Assembly: GCA_934501475.1 (NCBI GenBank)
Contig: CAKSUL010000021.1
Coordinates: 1-30,859 of the forward strand
Length of the DNA stretch: 30,859 bases
Source: an uncultured Roseovarius sp.
Lineage (GTDB): Bacteria; Pseudomonadota; Alphaproteobacteria; Rhodobacterales; Rhodobacteraceae
Direction of reading: 5' to 3'
This document shows positions 1-8,818 of this stretch, piece by piece. The position numbers and the translations under genes are program-made. Under the pieces are notes generated by a model. That model did no database searches. It saw only the letters and a list, made by a program, of their open reading frames with translations, and was not told the DNA's origin. Within the stretch, counting starts at the first letter, position 1; every line of letters begins with the position of its first letter.

Positions 1-924
1 GTCGGGACCGGCCAGCGGATGATGCTCCAGCACCAGTGCCTTGAGGCGGGCATCAAGGACATGGGTGTAAATCTCGGTGGTGGCGATATCGGCATGCCCC
101 AACAGCGTCTGGATCGACCTGAGATCGGCGCCGTTGGCCAGCAGATGCGTGGCAAAGGCATGGCGCAACGTGTGCGGCGTGACCTTGGCCGGTGAGACGC
201 CGCCAAATACCGCCAGATCCTTGATCAGCGTGTAAAAGCGATGCCGCGTCAGATGGCCCAGCTTGCCGGTCGAGGCGAACAGGAACGGGGAGGGCGTGCG
301 CCCCTTGCCGCGCGCGCCCTCGTCCTCGGCGTTGCGCATCGCCAGCCACTCGGTCAGCGCCGCGCGGGCAGGTGGCGACAGCGGCACCATGCGTTCCTTG
401 CCGCCCTTGCCGCGGATCAGCAACATGCGCGGATCGCCCCGCGCCGCCGATATCGGCAGCGAGACCAGTTCGCTGACCCGCATGCCGGTGGCATAGAGCA
501 GCTCCATCAGGCAGGTATTGCGGCAGCGGTCGCGCAGGCTGCGCCCGTGCGCGCGCGCGGCCACGAGCAGGCGGTCAACCTCATCTTCGGACAGGGTCTT
601 GGGCAGGCGCTGATCGCGCCCCGGACCCTTGATGCGGATCGCGGGATTGTCGCTGCGCAGCCGGTCCTCGAAGGCGAAACGGTAAAGCTGCTTGATCGCC
701 GACAGGCGGCGCGCGCGGGTCGATCTGGCCAGGCCCTGCGCGTCGCAATGGATCAGATAGCGTTCGATATCGCCCTGTGTCGCCTCGGCCAGCGACGTGG
801 CCTGATCGGTGATCCAGTCGTGGAAATCGTCCAGATCGCGGGCATAGGCCATCAGCGTGTTTTCCGACGAGCCCTGTTCTGCGGCCTGTGCATCCAGAAA
901 GGTCGCAATCCAGTGCCTGCTCAT
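1..924 (-). CDS. xerD: Tyrosine recombinase XerD, 3' end cut by the window edge
   Basis: Site-specific tyrosine recombinase expected to act with XerC at the dif site to resolve chromosome dimers. Translating the minus strand from ATG at 924-922 gives 308 codons with no stop before position 1. XerD proteins are usually about 300-320 residues, so only a few residues should be missing. The N-terminal SAM-like core-binding domain spans roughly residues 1-95. The catalytic domain carries Arg149 (GMRVSEL), the H-x-L-R box (His251, Arg254), the LGH box (His277) and the nucleophile Tyr286 (EIYTHV). The ATG overlaps the TGA of the upstream gene (ATGA at 924-921), implying translational coupling. No att-like repeats or cargo genes are visible, so I read it as the housekeeping recombinase and not a phage integrase. 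XerC is the main alternative, but the sequence resembles XerD more closely. Confidence 0.9.
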   Translation of the reverse strand, partial: MSRHWIATFLDAQAAEQGSSENTLMAYARDLDDFHDWITDQATSLAEATQGDIERYLIHCDAQGLARSTRARRLSAIKQLYRFAFEDRLRSDNPAIRIKGPGRDQRLPKTLSEDEVDRLLVAARAHGRSLRDRCRNTCLMELLYATGMRVSELVSLPISAARGDPRMLLIRGKGGKERMVPLSPPARAALTEWLAMRNAEDEGARGKGRTPSPFLFASTGKLGHLTRHRFYTLIKDLAVFGGVSPAKVTPHTLRHAFATHLLANGADLRSIQTLLGHADIATTEIYTHVLDARLKALVLEHHPLAGPD

Positions 925-2447
925 TTCTGCGGCTCCAGGATCAGCATCTGCAGCGCCGCGCGGCGTGCCGCATCCTCAAGCCCGACACTGCGCAAGGTGC
1001 TCAGCGCCTCGGCGATGTCGCCGGGATCGCCGCGCCCGGCCTGATCGAACTGATCGGCGGAAAACAGGATCGCTTCGCCCAGCTTCCCCTGCGCCAGCAA
1101 CGCCCCCTGAAGGCGCGGCGGGGCGACACCGGGGGCAAAGGCCCGTGTGATGGCGCGCTCGACCGGGGTGCTGGCCAGCGTCACATCCGGCTTTCCGCGC
1201 GCAAGCGAGGCCAGGAACTGCCCCTCGCGGGATGGGTCGAGCCAACCGGCGGCGGCCTCATAATCCGAGGTCAGAAGCGCGATGCGAAACTGCAAGGCGC
1301 GCAGATCGTCGGGCAGGATCAGCTTTGACAGCGGGTCGGCGAAAAGGCGGGCGAATGCGACCTCAAGATGCGCGCCCTGCATGGAGCGCCAGACCGGCGG
1401 AAGGGTTTCGGCCACGGCAGTCGGGTCATTGTGGCTGAGCGCGGTCTCGAAGGCCTGCACGGCGCGCACCCGGTCCCAGATCCCGCCCGAGGCGGCAGGA
1501 TCCTGATCCGAATAGAGGCCCAGCAGGCGGTTTTCCGACAATGCCCCGGTGCGCACCAGACGCTCGGCCGCCTCAAGCTCGGCCTTCCAGCCCGAGGTGT
1601 TGCGCAGGTCCGCCGTGGCAAAGGCCAGCGGAAGGTTGCGGGTGGGCAACGGCGTGCCGATCGCCTCGTAGAGGCGAAAGATCAGCGGTGTGGGCGCGGA
1701 TTGCGGGGCGCGCGGCGTCTCGACCGTGTCATCCTCGGGATCGAGATAAAGCGCCAGAAGCGCCTTTTCCAAGGGGTCCAGAACGTCCAGAACCTGCGCG
1801 GTATCATAGAGCAGGGCGGCCGTGTTCCAATCCCCGGCAAGGGCGGTGCAATAGATCTGTGCGCCGTAATCGGGATGCAGGGTCGGCGTGTCCTTCAGGG
1901 CGTTGCAGGCGCGCATCTCATCGCCGGTCAGAAGGGTCAGGTCGAACCATTGCTGGAACAGCTCGGGCCTGGACGGCCCCGCGCGTTCCAGCAGGGCCTG
2001 CGCCGGCTCGACCGCGCCCAGACGCAGCAGGCTATCGACGCGGGCGCGCAGGAACACGCCGTCGATGCCAATCGGCGGCTCGGCCTCGGCCAGAAGCAGG
2101 GTGTAATAGACCGCCTGGATGGCCGGGATCGGCTCGGCGCGCACATGGCTCCAGAGACGCAGCAGATCGGCATTTGTGCTGTTGCTCCAGACGCTTGGGG
2201 GCAGGCCGGTGACAGAGGCGGGCAGCAAGCCGACGGCGTCGCTGCTGGTCTTGGACAGGGCCATGACGGTGACGGGCGGTGTGGTGACGCCCTGCGCGAC
2301 CGGCGGCTCATCTATCGGCGGGTTGAGCGGGGTGGCGATGGGCACCGACACCGGCTCGTTCAGCCAGCCGATGGCCGACAGCGGCCCCTCGGCCAAAGCC
2401 GGAGAGGCGACGCCCAGAGCCAGAAAAGTCAGCCTAGCCAATCTCAA
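921..2447 (-). CDS. Exported hypothetical protein, helical-repeat-like (508 aa)
   Basis: Not recognised as a named family. It starts with a signal peptide: Arg-containing n-region, hydrophobic stretch of residues 7-14, and a likely cleavage site after ASPALA near residue 19. It is therefore probably periplasmic. The remainder is rich in Ala, Leu, Glu and Asp with recurring short amphipathic helices (for example LLRLGAVEPAQALLERAG), which suggests TPR-like or similar alpha-helical repeats, though no clean TPR consensus is visible. The start is TTG at 2447-2445, chosen because AGGA lies 8 bases upstream and the signal peptide follows directly. It overlaps the preceding small membrane gene by 14 bases and xerD by 4 bases, so the three genes are probably cotranscribed. 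A direct role with XerD is not evident; conservation of the order would be the only hint of a functional link. Confidence 0.8.
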   Translation of the reverse strand: MRLARLTFLALGVASPALAEGPLSAIGWLNEPVSVPIATPLNPPIDEPPVAQGVTTPPVTVMALSKTSSDAVGLLPASVTGLPPSVWSNSTNADLLRLWSHVRAEPIPAIQAVYYTLLLAEAEPPIGIDGVFLRARVDSLLRLGAVEPAQALLERAGPSRPELFQQWFDLTLLTGDEMRACNALKDTPTLHPDYGAQIYCTALAGDWNTAALLYDTAQVLDVLDPLEKALLALYLDPEDDTVETPRAPQSAPTPLIFRLYEAIGTPLPTRNLPLAFATADLRNTSGWKAELEAAERLVRTGALSENRLLGLYSDQDPAASGGIWDRVRAVQAFETALSHNDPTAVAETLPPVWRSMQGAHLEVAFARLFADPLSKLILPDDLRALQFRIALLTSDYEAAAGWLDPSREGQFLASLARGKPDVTLASTPVERAITRAFAPGVAPPRLQGALLAQGKLGEAILFSADQFDQAGRGDPGDIAEALSTLRSVGLEDAARRAALQMLILEPQK

Positions 2448-2583
2448 GGATGATGTCCTGACGAATCTCTTGCGAGGGCGGTGTGAAATCCGCCCCGAAA
2501 AACGGCCCGATATATGTATACCCTACCAAAGCGATGAAAGCCAGAATGGATAGGTATAACAACCACTTGAGGATTTTGAACAC
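2434..2583 (-). CDS. Small single-pass membrane protein (49 aa)
   Basis: Short ORF starting at GTG 2583-2581 (Met-Phe-Lys-Ile-Leu-Lys), preceded by an AGGCAGG-like ribosome binding site. A longer reading from TTG at 2619 would add 12 polar residues and has a poorer upstream signal. Residues about 6-22 form a strongly hydrophobic helix (LLYLSILAFIALVGYTY), followed by a short hydrophilic tail ending in Leu-Glu-Ile-Gly. Its stop codon lies inside the start of the exported 508-aa gene (14-base overlap), a typical operon arrangement. Function unknown; a membrane anchor or accessory peptide for the downstream exported protein is plausible but is inference only. Confidence 0.65.
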   Translation of the reverse strand: MFKILKWLLYLSILAFIALVGYTYIGPFFGADFTPPSQEIRQDIILEIG

Positions 2584-2694
2584 GTTGGGCCTGCCTGCTC
2601 TCGTTATTATTTCCTTCAACTTATAACTGGCCTTTTGGCCAAGATCACGTCATTCAATGCGAAATGCAGGATTTTGGCGGGGGAGTGCCGAAGC
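2584..2694. promoter_or_regulatory. Divergent promoter region between the xerD operon and aroKB
   Basis: This 111-base AT-richer gap separates two outward-facing operons. A TATAAC hexamer at 2622-2627 is a possible -10 for aroK, although its -35 partner is not convincing. TATAA-like and TAATAA strings also occur on the minus strand. A perfect palindrome TGGCC-TTTT-GGCCA lies at 2628-2641 and would fall in the aroK leader. Promoter positions are tentative. Confidence 0.35.
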
Positions 2695-3255
2695 GTGAGC
2701 GGTGCCGGGGCATGGAAGCTGAACAAAACCGTTGTCATGGTGGGTATGATGGGCGCGGGCAAGACGGCTGTGGGCAAGGCACTGGCGGCGCGTCTGGATG
2801 TGCCGTTTCTGGATTCCGACGCCGAGATCGTGACCGCCGCCAACATGAGCATCGCCGAGATATTCGAACGCGACGGTGAGGCGTTTTTCCGCGACCGCGA
2901 AAGCGAAGTGATCGAACGTCTGCTGGACACGCAGCGCGGCATCCTGTCCACGGGCGGCGGTGCATTCCTGTCCGAACGCAACCGCAAGATGATCTCTTCC
3001 AAAGGGGTGGCCGTGTGGCTAAAGGCCGATCTGCGGCTGTTGTGGAGTCGGGTAAAGAACAAGGATACCAGACCTTTATTGCGCACAGCTAATCCTTATC
3101 AGACGCTCAGGGACATCTACGAGGCGCGGGTGCCGGTCTATGCGTTGGCGGATCTGACGGTGGAATCGCGCGCCTCCTATTCGATCGAGCGGATGACCGA
3201 TGCCGTGCTGGCCGCCTTGTCCGAGCGCGCCGATGTTATGGAGGCAGTGCAATGA
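2695..3255 (+). CDS. aroK: Shikimate kinase
   Basis: Phosphorylates the 3-hydroxyl of shikimate with ATP, the fifth step of the chorismate pathway in the cytoplasm. From GTG 2695 the protein is 186 residues, normal for AroK/AroL. The Walker A loop GMMGAGKTAVGK sits near residues 17-28, the substrate-binding LDSDAEI follows, then the GGGAF segment with an upstream FFRDRE stretch, and the lid Arg in NKDTRPLLR. An in-frame TTG at 2635 would add 20 residues of low plausibility. GTG 2695 is preferred because GGGGGAG lies about 8 bases upstream and relatives have only a short N-terminal tail before KTVVMVG. The stop overlaps the aroB start (ATGA at 3252-3255), so the two are translationally coupled. 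Confidence 0.93.
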   Translation: MSGAGAWKLNKTVVMVGMMGAGKTAVGKALAARLDVPFLDSDAEIVTAANMSIAEIFERDGEAFFRDRESEVIERLLDTQRGILSTGGGAFLSERNRKMISSKGVAVWLKADLRLLWSRVKNKDTRPLLRTANPYQTLRDIYEARVPVYALADLTVESRASYSIERMTDAVLAALSERADVMEAVQ

Positions 3256-4367
3256 GCGAGATCGTCCATGTGGGGCTGGAGGGGCGCGCCTATGACGTGC
3301 ATGTCGGCCCCGGCCTGCTGGGGCGCGCCGGTGAGTTGATCGCGCCCAGCCTGCACCGGCGGCATGTGGCGGTGATCACGGATGAGAATGTGGGCGCGCT
3401 GCATCTGGAAACGCTGCGCAAGGGGCTGAAGTCACAGGGTATTGCCATGTCTGCGCTGACCTTGCCGGCCGGTGAGGCGACCAAATCCTGGCCGCATCTT
3501 GAACGCACGCTGGATTGGCTTCTGGACCAGAAGATCGAGCGGCGCGACGTCGTGATCGCCTTTGGCGGCGGGGTGATCGGTGATCTGGTCGGCTTTGCCG
3601 CCGCGATCCTGCGCCGGGGTGTGCGCTTTGTTCAACTGCCGACCAGCCTTCTGGCGCAGGTGGACAGCTCGGTCGGGGGCAAGACGGGTATCAACACGAA
3701 ACAGGGCAAAAACCTGATCGGCGCGTTCCATCAGCCCAGTCTGGTTCTGGCGGATACCGATGTTCTGAACACGCTGTCACAGCGCGATTTCCTGGCCGGT
3801 TATGGCGAGGTCGTGAAATATGGTCTTCTGGGAGATATTGATTTCTTTCAGTGGCTTGAAGCCAATGCTTCATCCATGGCGGCGGGGGACGGCGCGGCGC
3901 GCATCCGGGCGGTGAAACGCGCGGTCGAGATGAAGGCAGGCATCGTCATGCGCGATGAAACCGAACAGGGTGAGCGCGCGCTGCTCAATCTGGGGCATAC
4001 ATTCTGTCATGCGCTTGAGGCGGCGACGGGCTATGGTGATCGGTTGCTGCATGGCGAGGGGGTGGCGATCGGATCGGCGCTGGCGTTTGAGCTGTCGGCG
4101 CGGTTGGGGCTGTGTTCCCAGGAAGATCCCAGCCGGGTGCGCGCCCATCTTTGCGACATGAAGATGAAGGTCGATCTATCGGATATAAAAGGAGAACTTC
4201 CTGATGCGGATGGCCTTCTGGAACTGATGGCACAGGACAAGAAGGTCAAGGATGGCCGGTTGCATTTCATCCTTGCGCGCGGCATCGGTGAGGCGTTCGT
4301 GACCTCGGATGTGCCGCGCGACGTAGTTCATGCGGTTCTGTCGGACGCCCTGAAAGCCCGCCAATAG
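3252..4367 (+). CDS. aroB: 3-dehydroquinate synthase
   Basis: Converts DAHP to 3-dehydroquinate using NAD+ and a divalent metal (second shikimate-pathway step). The 371-residue length is typical. The dinucleotide-binding GGGVIGDLVG is at residues 105-114, and QLPTSLLAQVDSSVGGKTGIN follows at about 127-147. The three metal ligands expected for the family are present: Glu186 (GEVVKYG), His249 (LGHTFCH) and His267 (LHGEGVAIG). Many homologues read LGHTFGH; here the Gly is Cys252, a minor variant beside a metal ligand. It starts inside the aroK stop codon. The 24-base gap to the convergent tyrS contains no obvious terminator. Confidence 0.96.
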   Translation: MSEIVHVGLEGRAYDVHVGPGLLGRAGELIAPSLHRRHVAVITDENVGALHLETLRKGLKSQGIAMSALTLPAGEATKSWPHLERTLDWLLDQKIERRDVVIAFGGGVIGDLVGFAAAILRRGVRFVQLPTSLLAQVDSSVGGKTGINTKQGKNLIGAFHQPSLVLADTDVLNTLSQRDFLAGYGEVVKYGLLGDIDFFQWLEANASSMAAGDGAARIRAVKRAVEMKAGIVMRDETEQGERALLNLGHTFCHALEAATGYGDRLLHGEGVAIGSALAFELSARLGLCSQEDPSRVRAHLCDMKMKVDLSDIKGELPDADGLLELMAQDKKVKDGRLHFILARGIGEAFVTSDVPRDVVHAVLSDALKARQ

Positions 4368-4391
4368 CGCGCCAATTGTCTGGCCAGTGCG

Positions 4392-5645
4392 TCAGCCCTC
4401 CAGCTTGACCAGCGCGTGACGCTTTTTCCCGGCGCTCAGCTTGATCGGTGAGGCCAATGCGCCCGCGTCGATCATCAGGCCGGCATCGGTCAGCGGGGCA
4501 TCGTCCAGACGCGCGCCATTCTCGGCGATCAGGCGTTTGGCCTCTTTCCCGGACCCGGCAAGGCCCGCGCGCACGATCAGTTGCACGATCGAGATGCCAT
4601 CGCCCAGATCGGCCGTGCTCAGCGTCACGGTGGGCAGATCGTCACCGACGCCCCCCTTCTCGAACACTTCGCGCGCGGTGGCCTGCGCTGCGGCGGCGGC
4701 CTCGGCCCCGTGCAGAAGGGTGGTCACCTCATTGGCCAGGATGATCTTGGCGGCGTTGATCTCGGCCCCCTCAAGCGCCCCGAGGCGCTCGCATTCCGCG
4801 ACCGGCAGCTCGGTATAGAGCTTGAGGAAACGCCCGGTATCGGCATCGGTGGTGTTGCGCCAGAACTGCCAGAACTCGTAGGAGGACAGCATGTCGGCGT
4901 TGAGCCAGATCGCGCCCTGCTGGCTCTTGCCCATCTTGCGCCCGTCCGACGTCTCGAGCAGGGGGGAGGTCAGGCCGAAAATCTCATGGTCCAGCACCCG
5001 CCTCGTGAGGTCGATCCCGTTGACGATATTGCCCCACTGATCCGACCCGCCCATCTGCAACAAACAGCCATAGCGGCGGTTAAGCTCAAGAAAATCATAG
5101 GCTTGCAGGATCATGTAGTTGAATTCAAGGAAGGAAAGCGATTGTTCGCGGTCCAGCCGGGATTTCACGCTTTCAAAGGACAGCATCCGGTTGACCGAGA
5201 AATGCCGCCCGATATCGCGCAGGAAATCCAGGTAGTTCAGATCATCCAGCCATTCGGCATTGTTCAGCATCATCGCGTCGGTCGGCCCGTCACCGTAATC
5301 GAGATAGCGCGCAAAGACCGACTGCATCCCCGCGATATTGGCGGCGATCTGTGCCTGGTCCAGCAGCGGGCGCTCATCCGAGCGAAAGCTGGGATCGCCC
5401 ACCTTGGTGGTGCCGCCGCCCATCAGGGTGATCGGCTTGTGCCCGGATTTCTGCAACCAGCGCAGCATCATGATGTTCAGCAGATGCCCGACATGCAGTG
5501 AGGCGGCGGTGGCGTCATAACCGATATAGGCCGGGACCACGCCCCGGCTCAGCGCGTCGTCCAACCCCTGATAATCGGTGCAGTCGGCCAGATAGCCGCG
5601 CTCCATCATGATCGCCAGAAAGTCGGATTTGGGGTGGTAGGTCAT
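4392..5645 (-). CDS. tyrS: Tyrosyl-tRNA synthetase
   Basis: Class Ic aminoacyl-tRNA synthetase that charges tRNA-Tyr. The 417-residue length matches bacterial TyrRS of the short-insert type. The HIGH-type signature is HVGH at residues 51-54. The tyrosine-pocket segments [14 protein letters not shown] and [11 protein letters not shown] are present. The second signature is KMGKS at 237-241 (KMSKS family). The C-terminal S4 RNA-binding domain covers roughly residues 350-417. The start is ATG 5645-5643 (Met-Thr-Tyr-His-Pro). The frame stays open for another ~1 kb upstream, but that part is antisense to anmK and is not translated sequence of this enzyme. It is divergent from anmK with only 63 bases between the starts. 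Confidence 0.96.
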   Translation of the reverse strand: MTYHPKSDFLAIMMERGYLADCTDYQGLDDALSRGVVPAYIGYDATAASLHVGHLLNIMMLRWLQKSGHKPITLMGGGTTKVGDPSFRSDERPLLDQAQIAANIAGMQSVFARYLDYGDGPTDAMMLNNAEWLDDLNYLDFLRDIGRHFSVNRMLSFESVKSRLDREQSLSFLEFNYMILQAYDFLELNRRYGCLLQMGGSDQWGNIVNGIDLTRRVLDHEIFGLTSPLLETSDGRKMGKSQQGAIWLNADMLSSYEFWQFWRNTTDADTGRFLKLYTELPVAECERLGALEGAEINAAKIILANEVTTLLHGAEAAAAAQATAREVFEKGGVGDDLPTVTLSTADLGDGISIVQLIVRAGLAGSGKEAKRLIAENGARLDDAPLTDAGLMIDAGALASPIKLSAGKKRHALVKLEG

Positions 5646-5708
5646 GGCACTTGTCCCGCTGAGAATTGCGCGGCATGTATAGGCGGGGTTTGGGCAAAGG
5701 AAAAGGCC

Positions 5709-6842
5709 ATGTTGAAGGCGGGGCGGCACTGGGCACTGGGGGCGATGTCGGGCACGTCGCTGGACGGCGTGGATGCGGCGCTGATCGAGAGCGATGGCGA
5801 GCGGATCCACGGGTTCGGCGCGACGCGCTATCGCCCCTACACCGCCGAGGAACAGGCCGTGCTGAGCGCGGCCCTGGGCCGCTGGCCGGGGCAGAAGGGC
5901 GTGGCGGCGGCGACGCAGATCGTGCAGCGTGCCCATGTCGAGGCGCTGACCGGGCTGGACGCGGATCTGGTGGGGTTTCACGGCCAGACCCTGGCGCATG
6001 AGCCACGCGGGCGCGGCACGCATCAGGTGGGCGATGGCGCGGCGCTGGCCGAGGCCCTGGGCATTCCGGTGGTGTGGGATTTTCGCAGCGCCGATATCCA
6101 GCTGGGCGGCGAGGGCGCGCCGCTGGCGCCGTTCTTTCATTTCGCCTGCGCCAAGTGGATCGGGGCAAAGCGCCCGCTTGCCTTTCTCAATCTGGGGGGT
6201 GTCGGCAACCTGACCTGGGTCGATCCGCGCCATGAACGCCCCGAGGCCGAGGGCGCGTTGCTGGCCTTTGACACCGGCCCGGCGAATGCGCCGTTGAACG
6301 ATCTGATGATGGCGCGGCGCGGGCTGGCGTTTGACCGCGACGGCGCATTGGCGCGTCGCGGCACGGTGGTGGAGGGCGCGCTGGAGCTGTTCCTGGCCGA
6401 GCCCTATTTCAACCGGATGCCGCCCAAATCGCTGGATCGGGATGCGTTTGCGGACATGATCACGCTGGTCGGGGAGTTGAGCGACGCCGACGCCGCCGCC
6501 ACGCTGACCGGCATGGCCGCCGCCGGAGTGTTGCAGGGGATGGAGCATTGCCCGACCCCGCCCGACCGGGTGCTGGTCACCGGGGGCGGGCGGTGCAATC
6601 CGATGATGATGGACATGCTGCGCGCGGCGCTGGATTGTCCGGTTCTGCCGGTCGAGGATGTGGGGCTGGACGGTGATATGCTCGAGGCGCAGGCGTTCGG
6701 CCATCTGGCGGTGCGGGTGGCGCGCGGCCTGCCGACCTCCTGTCCGGGCACCACGGGCGTGCGCGCCGCCGTGTCGGGCGGCGTCGTGAGCCGGCCCGAT
6801 GCAGGACAGCAGGACAAGGGAGCGCGGCGCGATGCGGTTTGA
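5709..6842 (+). CDS. anmK: Anhydro-N-acetylmuramic acid kinase
   Basis: Hydrolyses and phosphorylates 1,6-anhydro-MurNAc to MurNAc-6-phosphate during peptidoglycan recycling. The 377-residue protein opens with the ASKHA ATP-binding loop [15 protein letters not shown]. It continues with [12 protein letters not shown] and the active-site segment [22 protein letters not shown], whose Asp is the expected general base. [25 protein letters not shown] and [14 protein letters not shown] are further family blocks. ATG 5709 was chosen because AAAGGAAAAGG lies directly upstream; the in-frame upstream codons lack family sequence. The gene overlaps the next by 11 bases, implying an operon. Confidence 0.94.
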   Translation: MLKAGRHWALGAMSGTSLDGVDAALIESDGERIHGFGATRYRPYTAEEQAVLSAALGRWPGQKGVAAATQIVQRAHVEALTGLDADLVGFHGQTLAHEPRGRGTHQVGDGAALAEALGIPVVWDFRSADIQLGGEGAPLAPFFHFACAKWIGAKRPLAFLNLGGVGNLTWVDPRHERPEAEGALLAFDTGPANAPLNDLMMARRGLAFDRDGALARRGTVVEGALELFLAEPYFNRMPPKSLDRDAFADMITLVGELSDADAAATLTGMAAAGVLQGMEHCPTPPDRVLVTGGGRCNPMMMDMLRAALDCPVLPVEDVGLDGDMLEAQAFGHLAVRVARGLPTSCPGTTGVRAAVSGGVVSRPDAGQQDKGARRDAV

Positions 6843-7584
6843 GATGAATGACGGGGCCGGGGGCGGCGTGCGGCTGGGGCTGATCGTGTTGCAGACCGAT
6901 GAGACGCTGGAATATGAGGCGCGTCAGTTGATGGCCGGGCGCGCGGCGGGCCTGTTTCACACCCGCATCGCCAATCAGGCCGAGGTCACGCCCGTCACCC
7001 TTGCGCGGATGGAGGCGGATCTGCCCGCCGCGGCGGCGCTGTTGCCGCCGGACCTGGATGCGATCGGCTATGGCTGCACGTCGGGGGCGACGGTGATCGG
7101 GCCGCAAAACGTGGCCGCCTGCATCAAGGGCGTGATGCCCGGCGCGGCGGTCAGCAACCCGATCAGCGCGGTTGCCGCGGCGCTGAGCGCGTTGCAGGTC
7201 ACGCGCATCGCCATGGTGACGCCCTATATCCCGGCCGTGACCGCACCGATGCGCGCCTTGCTGGCGGGGCAGGGCATCGAGGTGGTCAGCGAGATCAGTT
7301 TCAACGAAAGCGACGATCACACGGTGGCGCGGATCGCGCCGCACTCCACCCGCGCGGCGATGTGCGAGGCGGCGCGCGCCGACGGGGTGCAGGCGGTTTT
7401 CGCCAGTTGCACGAATTTGCAGACCTTCGCGATCATCGACGCGGTCGAGGCCGAACTGGATCTGCCGGTGGTGACGTCAAACCAGGCCTTGCTGTGGCAC
7501 ATGTTGCGCCTGAGCGGCGCGCAGGCAACCGGCTGGGGTCCGGGGCGGCTGTTTCGGATCGCGAATGAGCAGGCGTCGCGCTGA
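6832..7584 (+). CDS. Asp/Glu racemase superfamily protein, maleate isomerase / arylmalonate decarboxylase type
   Basis: Cofactor-independent enzyme of the superfamily that uses one or two catalytic cysteines for racemisation, isomerisation or decarboxylation of dicarboxylates. Both cysteines are visible: Cys82 in [12 protein letters not shown] and Cys193 in ASCTNLQT. This spacing and context resemble maleate cis-trans isomerase and Amdase more than MurI. A glycine-rich hydrophobic strand ([15 protein letters not shown]) opens the fold. ATG 6832 is preferred because AAGGGAG lies upstream; ATG 6799 would deepen the overlap with anmK to 44 bases. The substrate cannot be told from sequence. The operon with anmK may be coincidental, or it may point to amino-acid or dicarboxylate metabolism near wall recycling (inference). 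Confidence 0.8.
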   Translation: MRFEMNDGAGGGVRLGLIVLQTDETLEYEARQLMAGRAAGLFHTRIANQAEVTPVTLARMEADLPAAAALLPPDLDAIGYGCTSGATVIGPQNVAACIKGVMPGAAVSNPISAVAAALSALQVTRIAMVTPYIPAVTAPMRALLAGQGIEVVSEISFNESDDHTVARIAPHSTRAAMCEAARADGVQAVFASCTNLQTFAIIDAVEAELDLPVVTSNQALLWHMLRLSGAQATGWGPGRLFRIANEQASR

Positions 7585-7600
7585 GGGCCGGCGTGGCATT

Positions 7601-7625
7601 TTGAGTATTTTTGCAAAGAAGAAGG
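7601..7625 (+). repeat. 22-bp gene-3'-end repeat, copy 1
   Basis: Copy of the element GAGTATTTTTGC + AAAGAAGAAG (core 7603-7624), containing the perfect palindrome TTTGCAAA. It starts 16 bases after the racemase stop codon, on the same strand as that gene, in the gap before the convergent VWA gene. Identical cores lie at 18502-18526 (minus) and 21138-21162 (plus). Function unknown. Confidence 0.9.
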
Positions 7626-7626
7626 C

Positions 7627-8811
7627 TCAGCGGACCAGTTGCCGCATGCCGCGCTCAAGCCCTTCCAGGGTCATCGGGACCATCTGGCCCTCGAATATCT
7701 CGGAGATCATCCGGGTGGAGTGGGTATGCTCCCATTGGCGCTGCGGGACCGGGTTGATCCACAGGTTTGACGGCCAGGCCGCGCGCGCGCGCTGGAGCCA
7801 GACGCTGCCGGCTTCGGGGTTCCAATGTTCGTTGGCACCGCCCGGATAGGCGATTTCATAGGGGGACATGGCGGCGTCGCCGACGAAGATGCATTTATAG
7901 TCCGAACCATAGGTGTGGAGCACCTCATCGGTCGGGATCTGCGCATCCCAGCGGCGCCGGTTGTCGCGCCAGACGCCCTCGTAAAGGCAGTTGTGGAAAT
8001 AGTAATATTCCAGATGCTTGAATTCGGATCGCGCGGCTGAAAACAATTCCTCCACCAGCTTGATATGCGGGTCCATCGAGCCGCCGACATCCAGGAACAG
8101 CAGAACCTTGACCGCATTGCGCCGCTCGGGGCGGGTCTGAACGTCGAGATAGCCGTGCTCCGCGGTGGCGCGGATCGTGCCGTCGAGGTCGAGTTCGTCG
8201 GCGGCGCCGTCGCGCACCCATTGGCGCAGGCGCTTGAGCGCGATCTTGATGTTGCGCGTGCCCAGTTCGACCGAATCGTCGAGATTGCGGAATTCCCGCT
8301 TGTCCCAGACCTTGACCGCGCGCTGATGGCGCGATTTGTCCTGCCCGATGCGGATGCCCTCGGGGTTGTAGCCATAGGCGCCAAAGGGCGATGTGCCGGC
8401 GGTGCCGATCCACTTGTTGCCGCCCTGGTGGCGTCCTTGCTGTTCTTTCAGGCGCTCCTTGAGTGTCTCCATCAGCTTGTCAAAGCCGCCAAGCGCCTCG
8501 ATCTCGGCTTTTTCATCCGCGCTCAGGTGTTTTTCGGCCAGTTTTTCCAGCCACTCGGCCGGCAGGTCCACCGCATCGAGAACCTGCCCGGCGCTGACCG
8601 TCTCAAGCCCCGAAAAGGCACTGGCAAAGGCGCGGTCAAAGCGGTCGATATGGCGCTCATCCTTGATCATGGCGGCGCGTGCAAGGTAGTAGAACCCCTC
8701 GACGTCATAGGTGACGAGGCCCGCGCCGACGCCTTCGAGAAAGGTCAGGTATTCACGCAGGGACACCGGAAGTCCGGCAGAGCGCAGCGTGGCAAAGAAG
8801 GGCAGGAACAT
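7627..8811 (-). CDS. VWA-domain protein, CoxE-like
   Basis: 394-residue protein of the CoxE-like von Willebrand factor A family that works with MoxR-type AAA+ ATPases in protein or metallo-enzyme maturation. The N-terminal third is helical and charged. The VWA domain occupies roughly residues 230-394, beginning VKVLLFLDVGGSMD. The MIDAS loop reads Asp241-Val-Gly-Gly-Ser245, so the usual DxSxS has Gly in place of the first Ser. A later CIFVGDAAMSPYEI segment is probably the third MIDAS region. It is the last gene of a minus-strand series moxR, DUF2927 lipoprotein, 55-aa membrane protein, VWA. The gap to the upstream small gene is only 7 bases. The substrate of the putative chaperone pair is unknown. 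Confidence 0.87.
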   Translation of the reverse strand: MFLPFFATLRSAGLPVSLREYLTFLEGVGAGLVTYDVEGFYYLARAAMIKDERHIDRFDRAFASAFSGLETVSAGQVLDAVDLPAEWLEKLAEKHLSADEKAEIEALGGFDKLMETLKERLKEQQGRHQGGNKWIGTAGTSPFGAYGYNPEGIRIGQDKSRHQRAVKVWDKREFRNLDDSVELGTRNIKIALKRLRQWVRDGAADELDLDGTIRATAEHGYLDVQTRPERRNAVKVLLFLDVGGSMDPHIKLVEELFSAARSEFKHLEYYYFHNCLYEGVWRDNRRRWDAQIPTDEVLHTYGSDYKCIFVGDAAMSPYEIAYPGGANEHWNPEAGSVWLQRARAAWPSNLWINPVPQRQWEHTHSTRMISEIFEGQMVPMTLEGLERGMRQLVR

Positions 8812-8818
8812 CGCCGAC

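Noticed and set aside
1..924. Integrase marking a genomic island
   Set aside because: Sequence is XerD-like, translationally coupled to a chromosomal operon, with no att repeats, tRNA or mobile cargo nearby.
4392..6704. A 770-codon open frame that includes tyrS
   Set aside because: Only the last 417 codons are TyrRS; the rest is antisense to anmK, low-complexity in composition and lacks family motifs. ATG 5645 matches normal TyrRS starts.
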